A program made the position numbers and the translations under genes. A stretch of 64,000 nt of DNA, taken from Sceloporus undulatus. Lineage: Eukaryota; Chordata; Lepidosauria; Squamata; Phrynosomatidae. The DNA is taken from NCBI RefSeq assembly GCF_019175285.1, contig NC_056527.1, forward strand, positions 120,367,273-120,431,272, given 5' to 3'. The notes under the pieces were generated by a model, which was not told the DNA's origin, made no database searches, and saw nothing but the letters and a program-made list of their open reading frames with translations. Shown piece after piece: positions 21,789-32,952 of the stretch. Within the stretch, counting starts at the first letter, position 1; each line of letters opens with the position of its first letter.

Positions 21789-22006
21789 GGCTGCATCTGC
21801 ACTGCAGAATTAATGCAGTTTGACACCACTTTATCCTGGGATTCACAAAACTACCAATCCCAGGATAAAGTGGTATCAAACTGCATTAGCCACCTCTCTG
21901 AGAGAGCTCTGGTATCACAAGAAACTACAAATCCCAGGATTCCATTAGCATGGAGCCATGAAAGTCAAAGTGGTGTCAAAGTGCATTAATTCTGCAGTGT
22001 GGCAGC
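21789..22006. mobile_element. MITE family A, copy 1 (complete ends)
   Basis: Ends GGCTGCATCTGCACTGCAG and (reverse complement of the right end) GCTGCCACACTGCAG, followed in both arms by aattaatgca and ttgacaccactttat. The terminal inverted repeats are about 40 bp. The centre contains ACTACCAATCCCAGGATAAA and ACTACAAATCCCAGGATTCC. It is noncoding. A second full copy is at 36553-36765, and related pieces lie at 31024, 33185, 42350 and 62235. Confidence 0.75.
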
Positions 22007-22249
22007 AAAAGGCTGCTAAAGGCACAGCGGTTTGAGAGATCAAAACGGAGACAAAACTATTACCTGTGATCGCCTACATAGGACTAAAAACAGGATGAAA
22101 AGTAATAATTGACCCATGGCAATGCTAGGATATCTGGCCATTTGAAAGAACAAAAGCTGGCCAGCATGGAACAAACTACAATTGTTTGTCCAAGATCACA
22201 GTCCTACGCGGTACATTTTACTGAGCTAAACAGAGATGAAGTAGAGTCA

Positions 22250-22452
22250 GTGCTCCATATCCACAGATCCAACCATCCATGGTTTGCAAATATTCAAAAA
22301 TAGATATAAATTCTACAAAGCAACACTTGACTTTGCCATTTTATATAAGGCACACCATTTTACTGCCCCATTGTATATAATGGGACTTGAGCATCCACAG
22401 ATTTTGGTATCCATGGAAGGTCTTGGATCTAAACCCCAGCGGATGCCGAGGG
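22250..22452. mobile_element. Tigger/mariner-like MITE
   Basis: Left part gtgctccatatccacagatc, right part cttgagcatccacagatttt, ggtatccatgg and gcggatgccgagggccc. This matches the terminal style of pogo/Tigger (MER2-like) elements. The middle is AT-rich (ttatataaggcacaccatttta). It is short and noncoding. Confidence 0.5.
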
Positions 22453-23786
22453 CCCAGCGCACACAGCTGCAGCCGACATGGAGGCTAAAGGAAGACAGGG
22501 CTCAAACTAGGACCTCTTGGAGAGATCACGATTTTCACAGTTCAAAAAGCCCAGAAACTGGGCAGAAAGTGCAGGGCGGCTTCTATGGGGAGCATGGAGG
22601 GTGTGAGTCAATGGGTGGCATCCCACGGAGGAGAAGCCGCATGGCAGGCTCTGCGGAGACATCTCCTCCTTTGCAAACCCACAGCTTTGGATGAACCCAG
22701 TGCTGCTTCTCCAGATCTTCAGATGCACTGCTTCTTGTGTAGAGGGAAGACTGATGGCAACAGCCATGTTTCCAAATGTGGGGATATTACTCTACTGACC
22801 CTGGTGCTTCTTCCTTTAAAAAGAAGCAAACAGAGCCTTGAAATGGCAGCAGAGGAGTGCTTAGCAGAACCTATGGGGAAGTCTATTAAGATGATGGTTT
22901 TGGGGGTCCTCCTCTTCTGGGCCGACTAAACAGAGGCTGGAGGGCTGTCCGTTGGGGTCACTGCATCCTCTGTGCCCCACACTGCAAAGCCTCTGCTGAG
23001 GAAGGGGATGGACTGCTTGGCCTCTGGAGCCCCTTGCAACAATACAATTCTGCAAAAACTGGCTGAGAGACGGCTGGTGCAAGAAAACCTAAAGGGCACC
23101 CACCTCCCAAAAGGCAATGTGAGAGGCAAGCCAGGGGAAAGCTCTTTTGAACAAACCCCCTTGAAGTAAGGGCACTCCTATGCCCCACTTTCTCCTCCTT
23201 GGCCACCTTCCATGTTGCCTCCCCACCGTTCCCAGCGGAAGTGGCTCCTTCTTCTTTTTTCGCACCAGGGTTAAAAAAAGGCACAGCATTCAGACCATGA
23301 CAAATTCCAGGAAGGTTGCAGGAAAGGATTGGCCTCTCCTCCCACAGACTTCTCCCCGGGGAGAAAAGAGGGGGAAGGCAGGTGGCTGGTGAGTTGAGAG
23401 ATCCAAGCCCCATGGGATCCTCATTGTGGGTCTTAGCATGGAAGCAACACAACCTCCCCTCCACACACACACAGACACACAGCCCAGAGGCATGGAGGCA
23501 GGAACGCAAGGGCTGGCTGTCATCCCTTGCAAAGGTGGGGCACAGCTCACGGTGGAAGAAGAGGTCTTTCATCTACGCAGGGGACACTTTATCTGAGCCG
23601 GTTGGGGGTTGGCTTGGCACCTTCTCCTCCTTAGGGCTGCTTCCCTGCAACAAGTGGGCCAGGTGCTCCAGGAAGCTGCCAAGTCCTGCTGAAGCCCAAA
23701 ATAGCACCCAGAAGGCCTCTGGCCAAAAAGGCAGGGGACGCAGCGGTAGCAGTGGAGAATATCATATGGTTGCCCGGAGTGGGTCC
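22453..23786. other. Region downstream of VAMP5, probably including its 3' UTR
   Basis: No exon of another gene is visible. VAMP5 transcription enters from the right after its stop at 23787. I found no clear AATAAA on the minus strand here. Open frames on both strands lack any family signature. Confidence 0.4.
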
Positions 23787-26146
23787 TCAGTTGCCACCGT
23801 CCGGAGCGGCCGGAGCGCTGGAGGACCCCGGGAGGGTGAGGGAAAGGACGATGGCCAGGATGATGATGAGGAGGGCCAGCGCCACCACTCCGCCCAGGAT
23901 GAGCTTGAACTTCATGTTCTCCCAGCGTTTCTTCTGGGCCAAGGTCTTGGTCGTCTTGCTGAAGGCGACGCTCTAGGAGGAAACACAGCCAAGAGGAGGC
24001 TTAAGAGCAGGAATGGAGGCTAAGCAGTGTATCCTGTGACTATTCCGGAAAAATCGTGTAATTATGCAAAACGATTTCACACAACGTCCTGCAAAACCCA
24101 CCATTAAAGTGGTTACAAAGAAGCATTAACACACTTCTTTTTACTTTTGGGATTTCAGCGACAATGCATTTCCACTATCACTTTATTTGCGGAATTGCGT
24201 GTGATAATAATTCATGCAATTACTCACCATTTCCCCTTTATATGTGTGATGCTGTAAATGCGCTTTAATCACTCTTATGCCAAAATCAGCCCCCGTGAGA
24301 TAAACCCCTAAGTAAAAAAAGGCCCACGCTTCCATAGGGCGCTGTGTATTCCCCCCCCCCCCAAGTGAGGAGGAAGGGCTGCAGCTGTTGAGCTTCCTTC
24401 AGCAAAGATGCGCCGGCAGGCATTGCTCCCAGACTTTAAATGCTGGAAGGGCAACTGTGAGGCAGAGGGCCAAGATTTCTGAGGATGGAGGCTCTGCAGG
24501 TGCAGACCCATGGAAAACCCCTAAAAGAGTGATTTGGGAAATTGCATCTCCCCTGCAGACCGGAGTCATGTTGAATGGGAGGCCACTGGGGTTTCCATGA
24601 TCACTTTCATTCTCATCCAGAGACAGAAAAGTTGGTAAAAATGATTAATGCATTTAGTTAATCACTGATAAGCTAAGATATTTTAAACCGCATTTATCTT
24701 AGGAGAGGAATTAACTTATTATTTCTGCTTAAATGTAAGTTTACAGCCTGCATGAACACCATTTATTTGGAAATCTCCATTTGTCACCCTTCCCTGAAAG
24801 AGATGTGATTACAAGCGACGCAGGGGCCATGGCGATTCTCCACTTGGCTGCACCAACAAGTGGCTGGTGCCACCAAGTGCCTTCCTTGGCTGCCTGGGGA
24901 GCACCTGGACCATGGCATCCCTGCATCCTTCCTACCTGGTTCCGGAGTTCGTCGGCCCGTTCATCCAACTCGGTCAGCTTGCCCTCCCGTTCCAGGACCT
25001 TGCTGTAGTTCTCCAACATGATCCCGGTCACCTCCTCGGCCTCCTTCTGGCACTGCTGCAGCCGGTTTTCCCCCTTGGGAAAGAGAGAGAGGGAGAAAGC
25101 CGGTGGTCAGCAGAGAGACGATGGGGGAATTTGGGTCCCTTGGGAACGAAACGCGGCAGCAGAGACCTGTCTCTGCAGAAATGAGGGCAGAAGGAGGAGC
25201 TGGACTGGCCTGGCACCCCATTCTGCCCTTTCAGATGGCTCCATTCATCCCCCAGAGGACTAGGAGTCTCTCCCAGGCTGTGAACTAGGGCCTCTGGGGA
25301 CAGAAACAATCAGCTATTATTTGAAGAGGGCAACAGGGTCCTGTTCTGCCCAGACAGACCATCTTCCAGCCAGGAACGAAATTAATTCTGCATGTTTGCA
25401 GCGCTGACGGGCCAACAACCAAAAAGAGGGGTTCCAGGGCATAAATGTAACACCAGAGCAGCTTTGCTGAAGGTGTACTGGGTTGCACCACTACACACAC
25501 AGTTGCGCATCTTGCACCACATTGGCGTGTGCTTCTGTTACACAGTAGAGTACCAGCCTCAGTCACAGAGCATTCAGGGGACATGTGCAATGCTTTCAGA
25601 GGTGCTATTGCTTGTGCAACAGTTATTTGCACAACTAGAAGAGCCTTGCACAACATCAACTGACAGCGTGAGGGGCCTGGCCAGTGTTTCCATGTCACAA
25701 GGAGCGGTCAGTCCATTCCGGGGTTTAGTCCAAACTGTAAAGGAGCTACCCAAGGGGATGAACCCTGTCCTGCCAAATAGGTTCAGCAGCAGCATGAGAA
25801 GCTTAGACCAAAACCTAGTGATGGCTGGCAGTGGCACTTTGGAGACAGACGTCCCCAATTGGATTCTGTCCTCCTCCTGCAACCCATGGAAGCAAAGCAC
25901 CAGCCCTCTCCTCTCCTCAGAGGATCCTCTCAAATAGCCAGGGTCACTTTTGCTTTAATCCAAAGTGACCAATGTGACAAGTAATGCAATGCCCTAAAAT
26001 GAAGGAGAGGCAAGGAAAACAAGAGAAGCAACACTGGAACTGCTGTTGACTTGGGGTTTTTCCATGTGGACTGAAAAACCTGTTTGGTTCATCTTGAGAG
26101 GGAAAAGAGGACAGCACTACAGCCACTGGTTTCATTTGGACTTTTC

Positions 26147-26192
<46 letters not shown>

Positions 26193-29100
26193 AGAGCTTA
26201 TAAGGGCGCATGAGGGGCCATGACTGAAAAACAGTGTGATGGAGGGGAGCACAAAGAAGGTGGGTTAAAATGGCTCCATGCAGAAGCAACGGAGGCGCCT
26301 TGGACCTTCCTGGCCTGAGTCTGCCTGGCCCCAGGAATAACTTTTCCAGGCAGGAAAGCAGGGACCAGGCCCTTGAGCTGTCAGCCGTAAGAGCCCTCTT
26401 TCCTGCAGCACAATCCGTGGGACAAGGTGCAGGGAGAGGAATCCAAGCCAAACCCCAGAAGGAAATGCCGGCTGGGGCCCTTGAGGCACATTCATCTTGG
26501 CAATGGCTTCATGCTGGGCTGGCAGCCAAAGACCTGGAGGCCTGATCCCCCATAAGCCAACTCCGGCCGACCCTGACCCAGCGCTGCATCAGGGACATGC
26601 TCCAAGGGAGTCCGGACGTTGGAAGCTGCCCCAAAGCCCCCACAATCCTGGGGCATGAAGATGCAAAGTTAATTTATGAAAGTCCCATTCCAAAAGTAAT
26701 TTGTTCCAATTACTTGTTTTGTGCTTGAAAGGTGGCCTGTCGCTGTGACTTGTTGCAGGGTTGGAATCCATTCACCAGGAGCCCGTTCCTGAGAACGCAC
26801 CTCACACAGATAGCTCACAAAGGCATGCAAGCACACTTTAAAGCGAGGAAGATGTTCCTTTTGTTGTGGGGTGAGATAGGATGGCCAGGTATGCTCTCCT
26901 CATTGCAGGACGCATTGGCCGTGGGCCCAAAGCCAGGTGGAGAGGAAGGCCATCGGAAGCCCGGCTCAAAGGCGCCAGGAAGGCAGCCATGGCTCAAGCG
27001 CTGGGCGTCCCGAGAGAAAGGGAGACTGACCAGGCGGCCAAGGCTTATTCCGGCCAGACAAGCTGCTATGGGTCACTTGAGTCTGAGCAGAGAAAGGCCC
27101 CTCCAAAGGGCAGCCATGGCTCAGCTTCAGCAACTCCTCTTTTCCCTCTCCAGCGCTGCTTTCGCTTTCTTGACAGGCACTTTGGGGAAAGCCATTTATA
27201 AATGTCAGCAATGAAACAAGATCTTGCCGAGAGCAGGATATGAAGCACTGGAACCACCGAAGGAAGCCCTGCGGCTGGGCAGAAGATCACTCCCACCTCA
27301 CCAGTTTGTGACCAGTCTTCCATGCTGGGCAGCCAGATATTTTGCTGGGCAGTTGCTCTGGCATTTTGCTTTTTAAAGGATGTTCCTCCTTTTTTCATGC
27401 CCAAGTGCCAACCCAGGCCAGGAGAAGTGTGTGTGTGTGTGTGTGTTGTGTTAAACTGCGTTGGCAAGAGCAGCTCTCCCCCATTCCCTGCGCCTTAAGT
27501 TTATGGATCATTACAATGAGAGAACCCCAGAGCAAACGGAAATGCTTGCCCCCCAAATATCGCCATTTGGCAAATGAGAAGGAAAATCCGGAACCCCTCC
27601 TAAGACAGAAATACCAGTTATTTGCTGGGAAGGAAAAAGTGGAAGATGCCAAAGGTTTTAAAGCCTGGCAGATGTGTTTTCCTCCCCTACAAACACAGAT
27701 ATCGACTAGGAGGAGGAGTCCCTTTGGCACAGGAGCCCAGAAAGAGGCCCGCTGTCTCTTGGCGTTGTTGTTGTTGTTGCAGAGGAAACCCACATCCTTC
27801 CTCCAAAAGAAGGACGCTCCTGGAGGAGGCAGCCATTTGCATGACCTTTTCTATACTTCTCTGTCCTCTCCAAGTTTTCTGGATGGTTTTGCCCAGCAGA
27901 AGCAAAACGAAGCGCTCTGCCAAGGAAGCATGGCCCAAACCTGGCTAGACCAATCACTGCCAAAGTCAGCCTGGTCCATGCCGGAATGTTCTCAAGGAGC
28001 CAAGAGACCCATTGAAATCCTGGCTCTGGCTGGCTTTGGGGGAAAGAGAGCTTTCTCCCCCAAAGGCTCCTCCTTTGCTTCTCTGGCCTGACCTTCAGAG
28101 GCTGGGCCTTCTTTGCCTCTCTCTAGTCCTGGGGCTTTGGGTTTCTTCCCGGGGCCTCCTTGACTGACCCTGATCTGCGCCTGGAAAACAGACCAGGGCC
28201 TGGTCCTGAGAAGAAGGGAAGCGGAGAGAGGGGCTCCTTCTTGGGGCAGAGGGGCCTTTGGCTCAGATCATGAGGAGAAGAAGCCCCCGCAAGAGGGAGG
28301 CCAAGCCTCAGTCAGGGCCTCATCGGGGGCGGCTCTCTCTCCCTCTCTCCCTCCTTTTTCTCTAGAGCAGGGGTAGGCAACCTGTGGCCCGCGGGCCGGA
28401 TGCGGCCCGGCAAGGCCTTGGGACCGGCCCCAGCCCGGTCCTACCGCCGATTGTAGCCGGGGCCTTTGGCCTCTCATGCGCAGCAGGGGCAAGGGGGGAA
28501 ATTGGCTATAGACGCTTCAGAAACATGCATTTATATTAACATTTTTTTAAAAAATCAGCAATTTGTTTTGCATGTCCTCCACTTTTTAAAAAAAGTGTCC
28601 ACCATTTGAAAATGTTGTCCTACATTTGTCCCGGTTTATTTATTTATTTAAATTTTTAAAAATTATTTAATTATTTATTTTTTGGCTTTGGCCCCCCAGT
28701 TGTCTGAGGGACAGCAACTCAGCCCCCGGCTCAAAAAGGTTGCCTACCCCTGCTCTAGAGCACCTTTTGGCTTTGGACTGGATCTTCCAGAGGCCGAGGA
28801 GGAGGAGGAGGGAGAACTGCCCTGAAATGAAGGGCATCAACAGGGACGTAGCTAGGATTTTAGGAAGGGGGGTGTCCAGACTAAGTGCCACCATTATCAT
28901 GGGGCTTGAGTGCGGTGGCGCAGCAGCACACACCATTCATTTCTAATGGAAGGGGGGGGTCCGGCCCCCAGATCCCCCCCCCCCCCGTGGCTACATCCCC
29001 TGGATCAAGCAGGAAAGGCGTCCGGGGAAGAGAGGCTGCATTGAGCCTCACCGAGGAGAGGAAGGAGCTCCCTCAGATGCACCATCATCCTCCGAGGAGC

Positions 29101-29462
29101 TCGAAAGCGAGAAGGCTTGGCCTCTGGAAGGAGGAGGAGGAGGAGGAGGAGGAGGAGAAGGGCAGGAGGGAGAGTAGGAAGCTCTCTATTTGGGGGTCAG
29201 GAGGCTGAAGGGCAGAAGCCCCCCAGGATCCTCGAAGAAGAAGAAGGAGGAGGAGAAGGAGAAGAAAAGCCCCCCTTCAAGCCTTCGAAAGTGAAGCTGA
29301 GCCAAAGGGGGGAAGGCAGGAGGCCGGACGCTGCCCGGCTCCTGGCGGCGAAGGGACCCTTCCCAAGCCGCATGGCGCCCGGCAGACCCGGCCCTTCCCA
29401 AGCAGCAGCCCGGCCAGAGGGCAGGCGGCGGAGGCGGCGGCGGCTCCGGAGCCCCTTACCAT
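23787..29462 (-). CDS. VAMP5: VAMP5, R-SNARE (myobrevin)
   Basis: Single-pass, tail-anchored vesicle SNARE family protein. Coding exons on the minus strand are 29462-29460 (the ATG alone), 25073-24936 and 23972-23787, giving 108 residues (human 116). The SNARE motif runs from about residue 6 to 60 ([34 protein letters not shown]) with the zero-layer Arg at residue 30. It continues [20 protein letters not shown] into a hydrophobic anchor. The protein then has a lumenal tail of about 15 residues ([15 protein letters not shown]). That tail beyond the membrane segment, and the position between RNF181 and VAMP8, identify VAMP5. The exon 1 assignment is inferred from ATG|GTAAGG and phase; the 4.4-kb first intron leaves some doubt. 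Confidence 0.88.
24024..24300. repeat. Unnamed interspersed repeat in VAMP5 intron 2
   Basis: It has phrases such as aaagaagcattaacacactt and ttatttgcggaattgcgtgt. I believe this is a recurrent noncoding squamate repeat, but I cannot name the family from one copy. Confidence 0.35.
25260..26135. other. VAMP5 intron 1, left part: no gene recognised
   Basis: Long frames exist on both strands (for instance 25392-25937 plus), but they have no domain signature and contain repeated gttgcac/gtgcaa phrases like those near 16.2 kb. It is probably an old noncoding repeat. Confidence 0.4.
26144..26191. repeat. (AAT)n microsatellite
   Basis: About 16 uninterrupted ATA/AAT units in VAMP5 intron 1. Similar arrays occur at 39415-39452, 55088-55138 and 55196-55243. 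Confidence 0.95.
28378..28752. mobile_element. hAT-type MITE with 8-bp target duplication
   Basis: Terminal inverted repeats CAGGGGTAGGCAACCT (left) and AGGTTGCCTACCCCTG (right), 16 of 16 bases inverted. They are flanked by identical 8-bp duplications CTCTAGAG at 28370-28377 and 28753-28760. The interior is GC-rich near the left end (gtggcccgcgggccggatg), then AT-rich. At 375 bp it is noncoding and looks fairly recent. Confidence 0.92.
28841..29002. mobile_element. Short MITE with CAGGGA-type ends
   Basis: It begins CAGGGACGTAGCTAGGATTT; its right end reads, inverted, CAGGGGATGTAGCCACGGGG. It contains aagtgccacc and a G/C homopolymer run. It resembles a hAT-type nonautonomous element; no clear target duplication. 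Confidence 0.5.
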
Positions 29463-30060
29463 GGCGGCGGCGGCGGCGGCAGCAGCAGCCGGGTCTCCCT
29501 CGGCGGGAGGCTCGCTCTGGGTCCGGCGGCAGCGGAGAAGGAGGCGGAGGGGGGGAGAGGCCCCTCCCCAGGAGGGAGGAAGGCAGGCAGGAGGAGAGCC
29601 TCCAGGGCCAGGCGCAGTCCGCCTCCGGGCTGCCAAGGGCGGCCCCGGAAAGCCCCCCAAGAGGCAGGCGGAGGGAGGGGGGCCAGCCGCCTTCCCTCTC
29701 GCCCTGAGGCCCAGGCCAGGAGGAGGAGGAGGAGGCTCTCCGCCGGAGCCCCAGTCCGAGGCAGGGCCGGCCGAAGCGGAGGCCCTCCTGCTGCAAGCCT
29801 CCCAGGGCCAGGGAGGCAGGGCTGCAGCCGCTGGGCCTCCTCCGAGCCCCACTCCCTCCCTCCCTCCCTCCTTCCTCCGGCAGCCGAGCCGAGTGGCGCT
29901 GAAGGCCGAGGGAAGCCGCGCGGAGCAAGCAGTCCTCCTCCTCCTCCTCGCTGGCCGCCTCTGGGCTCTCCTCCGACGGGGGGACTGCCTTGGCCTTCCA
30001 TTCAACCCTGTCTGTCTTCAAGCAGAAGCACGGAAGGGTCGGTCAGAGCAGCCTTTGCCC
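29463..30060 (-). promoter_or_regulatory. CpG island / promoter and 5' UTR of VAMP5
   Basis: Very GC-rich block with GGC/GGA trinucleotide runs just 5' of the putative VAMP5 start codon. Several long overlapping frames on both strands (up to 274 codons) are expected from the base composition and show no protein family. They are not annotated as genes. Confidence 0.6.
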
Positions 30061-31023
30061 AGAGAGAGAGCGAGAGAGGGCTAGAGATGCCTCTGTCTCC
30101 TCCTGACCTTCCCCCGAAACACTGCCAGCCCTGGGAAGGAAGCCCTGCGGGGCCTTGACTTCTGGGCCTGGCTGGGCTGCCAAAGGCGAGGCCATTCTTG
30201 GAAGGGAAGAAAGAAAGAAAGAAGCCTAGTCCCAAAGAGCCTTCCTTTGCCATCCAAGAGGGAGCCCCCAGCCCCAGCCCCAGACCCTGGGCAGGGCTTG
30301 CTCAGCAGGCCTTCCTTTCAAGCCAGGCCCTCCAAGGCCTGGGACTGGCTCCTTTGCCAAGGCACTAGCCTCGGAGAGTTTCTCATCCGCTGCCAGGATC
30401 CGAAATGCTGGGCCCCAGAAGGCTCTTGGCTGGGATCTCTGAATACCTGCATTTGCAAAGGCATACAGAGTGAGAGAGGCCTCGTGGAAGGAAGCTTTGG
30501 GGCCCAAGGCTCTCAACACAAAGCCTCCCACTTCACATCTAACACAAAGTCCCTCCATGCTTCAGATGCCGCTCAGACACAGAGAGAGCCTCAAGGGGAT
30601 TGTAGACCATCTTGGCGAATATCGAACCCTGAGGAAGGAAAGGTGTCCAGATCAGCCCTGAACAACTCTGGGGTTTGGAATCCTTTGCCTTCCAGATCAG
30701 GGAGCCTCCGTTGCCCTTTGCAAGGAGAAGAAGACAAGGCCACAAAAGCCTTGCCAAAGAAGACTTCCAAAGCAATTACCAAACGCAGAGACGCCGCTGC
30801 TGCTGCTGCTGCTGCGCCTAAAAAGCTGTCCTAGGAAGCATTGCTCCTTGCGCCAACAGAACTGATTTCCATCAGGCTTCTCTTGAAATGGGACTTTATT
30901 ACAGCAAGAAAAAGGTAACTCATTACAAGTAACAGCAGGTCACTCCTAACTCATTCCTCCCAAATGCCTGCAAAGCCAGTGGCCCCCTCTGAGCCTCTGT
31001 TTGAAAGGCAAGGATGATACTCT
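30061..31023. other. Intergenic, VAMP5 to VAMP8: nothing recognised
   Basis: No coding exon or nameable repeat, except a short (GCT)n run at about 30794-30815. Confidence 0.5.
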
Positions 31024-31192
31024 GGCTGCATCCGCACTGGATAAATAACCCAGTTTGGCACCCCTTTGATTGCATTGGCTCAAGGCTATGGGATTCTGGG
31101 AGTTGGAGTTTGTTGTGGGGTCCAGAGCGGACCTCCCCCCCCACTCAACCCCACAACAAACTCCAACTCCCAGAATCCCATAGCCTTGAGCT
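31024..31192. mobile_element. MITE family A relative with a perfect 42-bp inverted repeat
   Basis: Starts GGCTGCATCCGCACTGG like the other copies. Its centre is a perfect hairpin: arms 31079-31120 and 31149-31190 are 42 of 42 inverted, with a 28-bp spacer. The arms contain GGGATTCTGGGAGTTGGAGT. Confidence 0.7.
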
Positions 31193-31524
31193 CAGAGGCT
31201 TTGCAAATCATTAACTTTGCCAAACCTTGTGGAACTAACGCTTAGCTCCGCTCCTCAAGGCTGGTTAGTTACCACTTTAACATGCAAGAGAGAACCACCG
31301 CAATCCGACTTCCATATGACGCAAAAGAAAAAGAATCCTAGAAGAGAGAAGTGCTCTCCTCTCTTTGGAAGAGAACGGCACCAAAAAACCCAGAGGGACC
31401 CAAGCGGAGGCCTTTCCGCGGCCCCTGAGTCATTGCACTGTTTGTCACAAAGCACAGTCTGAGAATTGGACAACACAAGTTGTCGCTTGTTGTTAATTAA
31501 GTAACTTTAATTGTTTAGCTCTCG

Positions 31525-31560
<36 letters not shown>

Positions 31561-31632
31561 GTTTTCATTGTTTATATATGTGTGTGTGTGTAATGCTGAA
31601 CAATGAAAACTACTATATATATATATATATAG
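31525..31632. repeat. (TA)n microsatellites with inverted flanks
   Basis: Two TA tracts (about 31527-31557 and 31614-31631) face each other. The sequence between carries tagtagttttcattgttta and its complement aacaatgaaaactacta, so the whole can fold back. Confidence 0.85.
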
Positions 31633-32387
31633 TCAAACCCTGGCTTTTGTCATGGAATGAGGATCATGGAGGCAAGTGTCCTCTGAACTGATTTCTGTAT
31701 TAAGCTAATGACTTATAAATACATTTATTACAATTAGCAGATCGTTACCCATGAAAAGAGAAGGCCCCACTGGAGATCGGAGGCACCAAATCAAGGCTGT
31801 GGACAAGTTTAATTTTGGGGGGTCAAGGTGGGTACCTGGCCCCTTCCTAGGCTTAAGTTCTGGCCCATCCTTGAGAGAAACAACTCTGCCATTAATGTCT
31901 TCAGAGCAAGATTTATCAGGCTAGCAGAACAGGAAAGAAAGCAGAGACCCCTTTGAGAAAAGAAACGCTCGCCCCACAACAGTTTTAATCCCCCCCCAAA
32001 AAACCCCACAAAAGTTTCCCTTCTATAAAGCATTGAGGGGACACTACAATACACAAAGATTAAGCCCTTCTCCAACACCGGATCACAAAGGTTCTCACAA
32101 AAGAGGGACCCTGCCACAGTACTTACAGTATTTATCAAGGGCAGGAATGCTGTGGGGCTTCGGATGTTGTTGGGTTGCAGCCGCCAGAAGCCCCAGAGAG
32201 CACAGCTGGAGGGCAAGGAGGCAGCTCAACAACATCTGGAGGCCCACAGTATTGCCATCTCCTTCTGCAGCCAAGCTTTCTAGTAAGTTGGGGAGAGGGG
32301 ATGGCATACCCTGAATGCCTTTGGTCAGTCAGGATGGTGTGCCTTCCCTTGGCACTTCCCTGCAGGAAGGATGGATGGATGAATAGA

Positions 32388-32440
32388 AGGAAGGAAGGAA
32401 GGAAGGAAGGAAGGAAGGAAGGAAGGAAGGAAGGAAGGAA
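32388..32440. repeat. (GGAA)n microsatellite
   Basis: About 13 GGAA/AAGG units in a row; downstream of VAMP8. GGAA arrays can bind ETS factors, but no function is implied here. Confidence 0.95.
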
Positions 32441-32952
32441 CCCCATGTCCAAAAGGTTGCAGTCGCAGGGTAGCACAGACCCTTTCCCTGAAGGAACATG
32501 GGAGGCACTTGCAAATCAGGACTGAGTTGAAGGAGAGACCAAGATAATCTAGTGGCTGCTGGACATAAGCAAACGGATTGCACTTTGGAAAGATGTTTGC
32601 ATCAAAATCCAGAGGTTTTTAGGGGGAGGTGGACTCTATGAGGCCCTGAGAGATTTGGAAAAGCTGTTCCTGGTCAGAACGTAAGGCAAGTGGCTAACAC
32701 ACAGAGGCACAATACAACTTGTCCCAAACTGGGGAGAGGAACGGCGGAGAAGGCGGCTGTGCAGCACCCCGGAAGAGTTGTGGGGAGATGTCCTGGGGAG
32801 ACCCAAAGGCCTCCTCCGAACTGCAGCCTTGGCCACAGCATCTTGTCGTCTGATTGGAAATCTTGACTACAAAATTAGGAGGAAGGAGAGGAAACGGAGT
32901 GGCCCCAGAGACGATGGAGTGGCCAAAGAGGATCCCACGGCGAAAGCAAAGC

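Noticed and set aside
25392-25937. 181-codon plus-strand frame
   Set aside because: No recognisable domain; sits in VAMP5 intron 1 and looks like an old noncoding repeat.
29197-30084. Several long overlapping frames on both strands (up to 274 codons), including a poly-Ala start on the plus strand at 29461
   Set aside because: GC-rich CpG island with trinucleotide runs; no domain, no coherent splice signals, mutually overlapping frames. Explained by composition.
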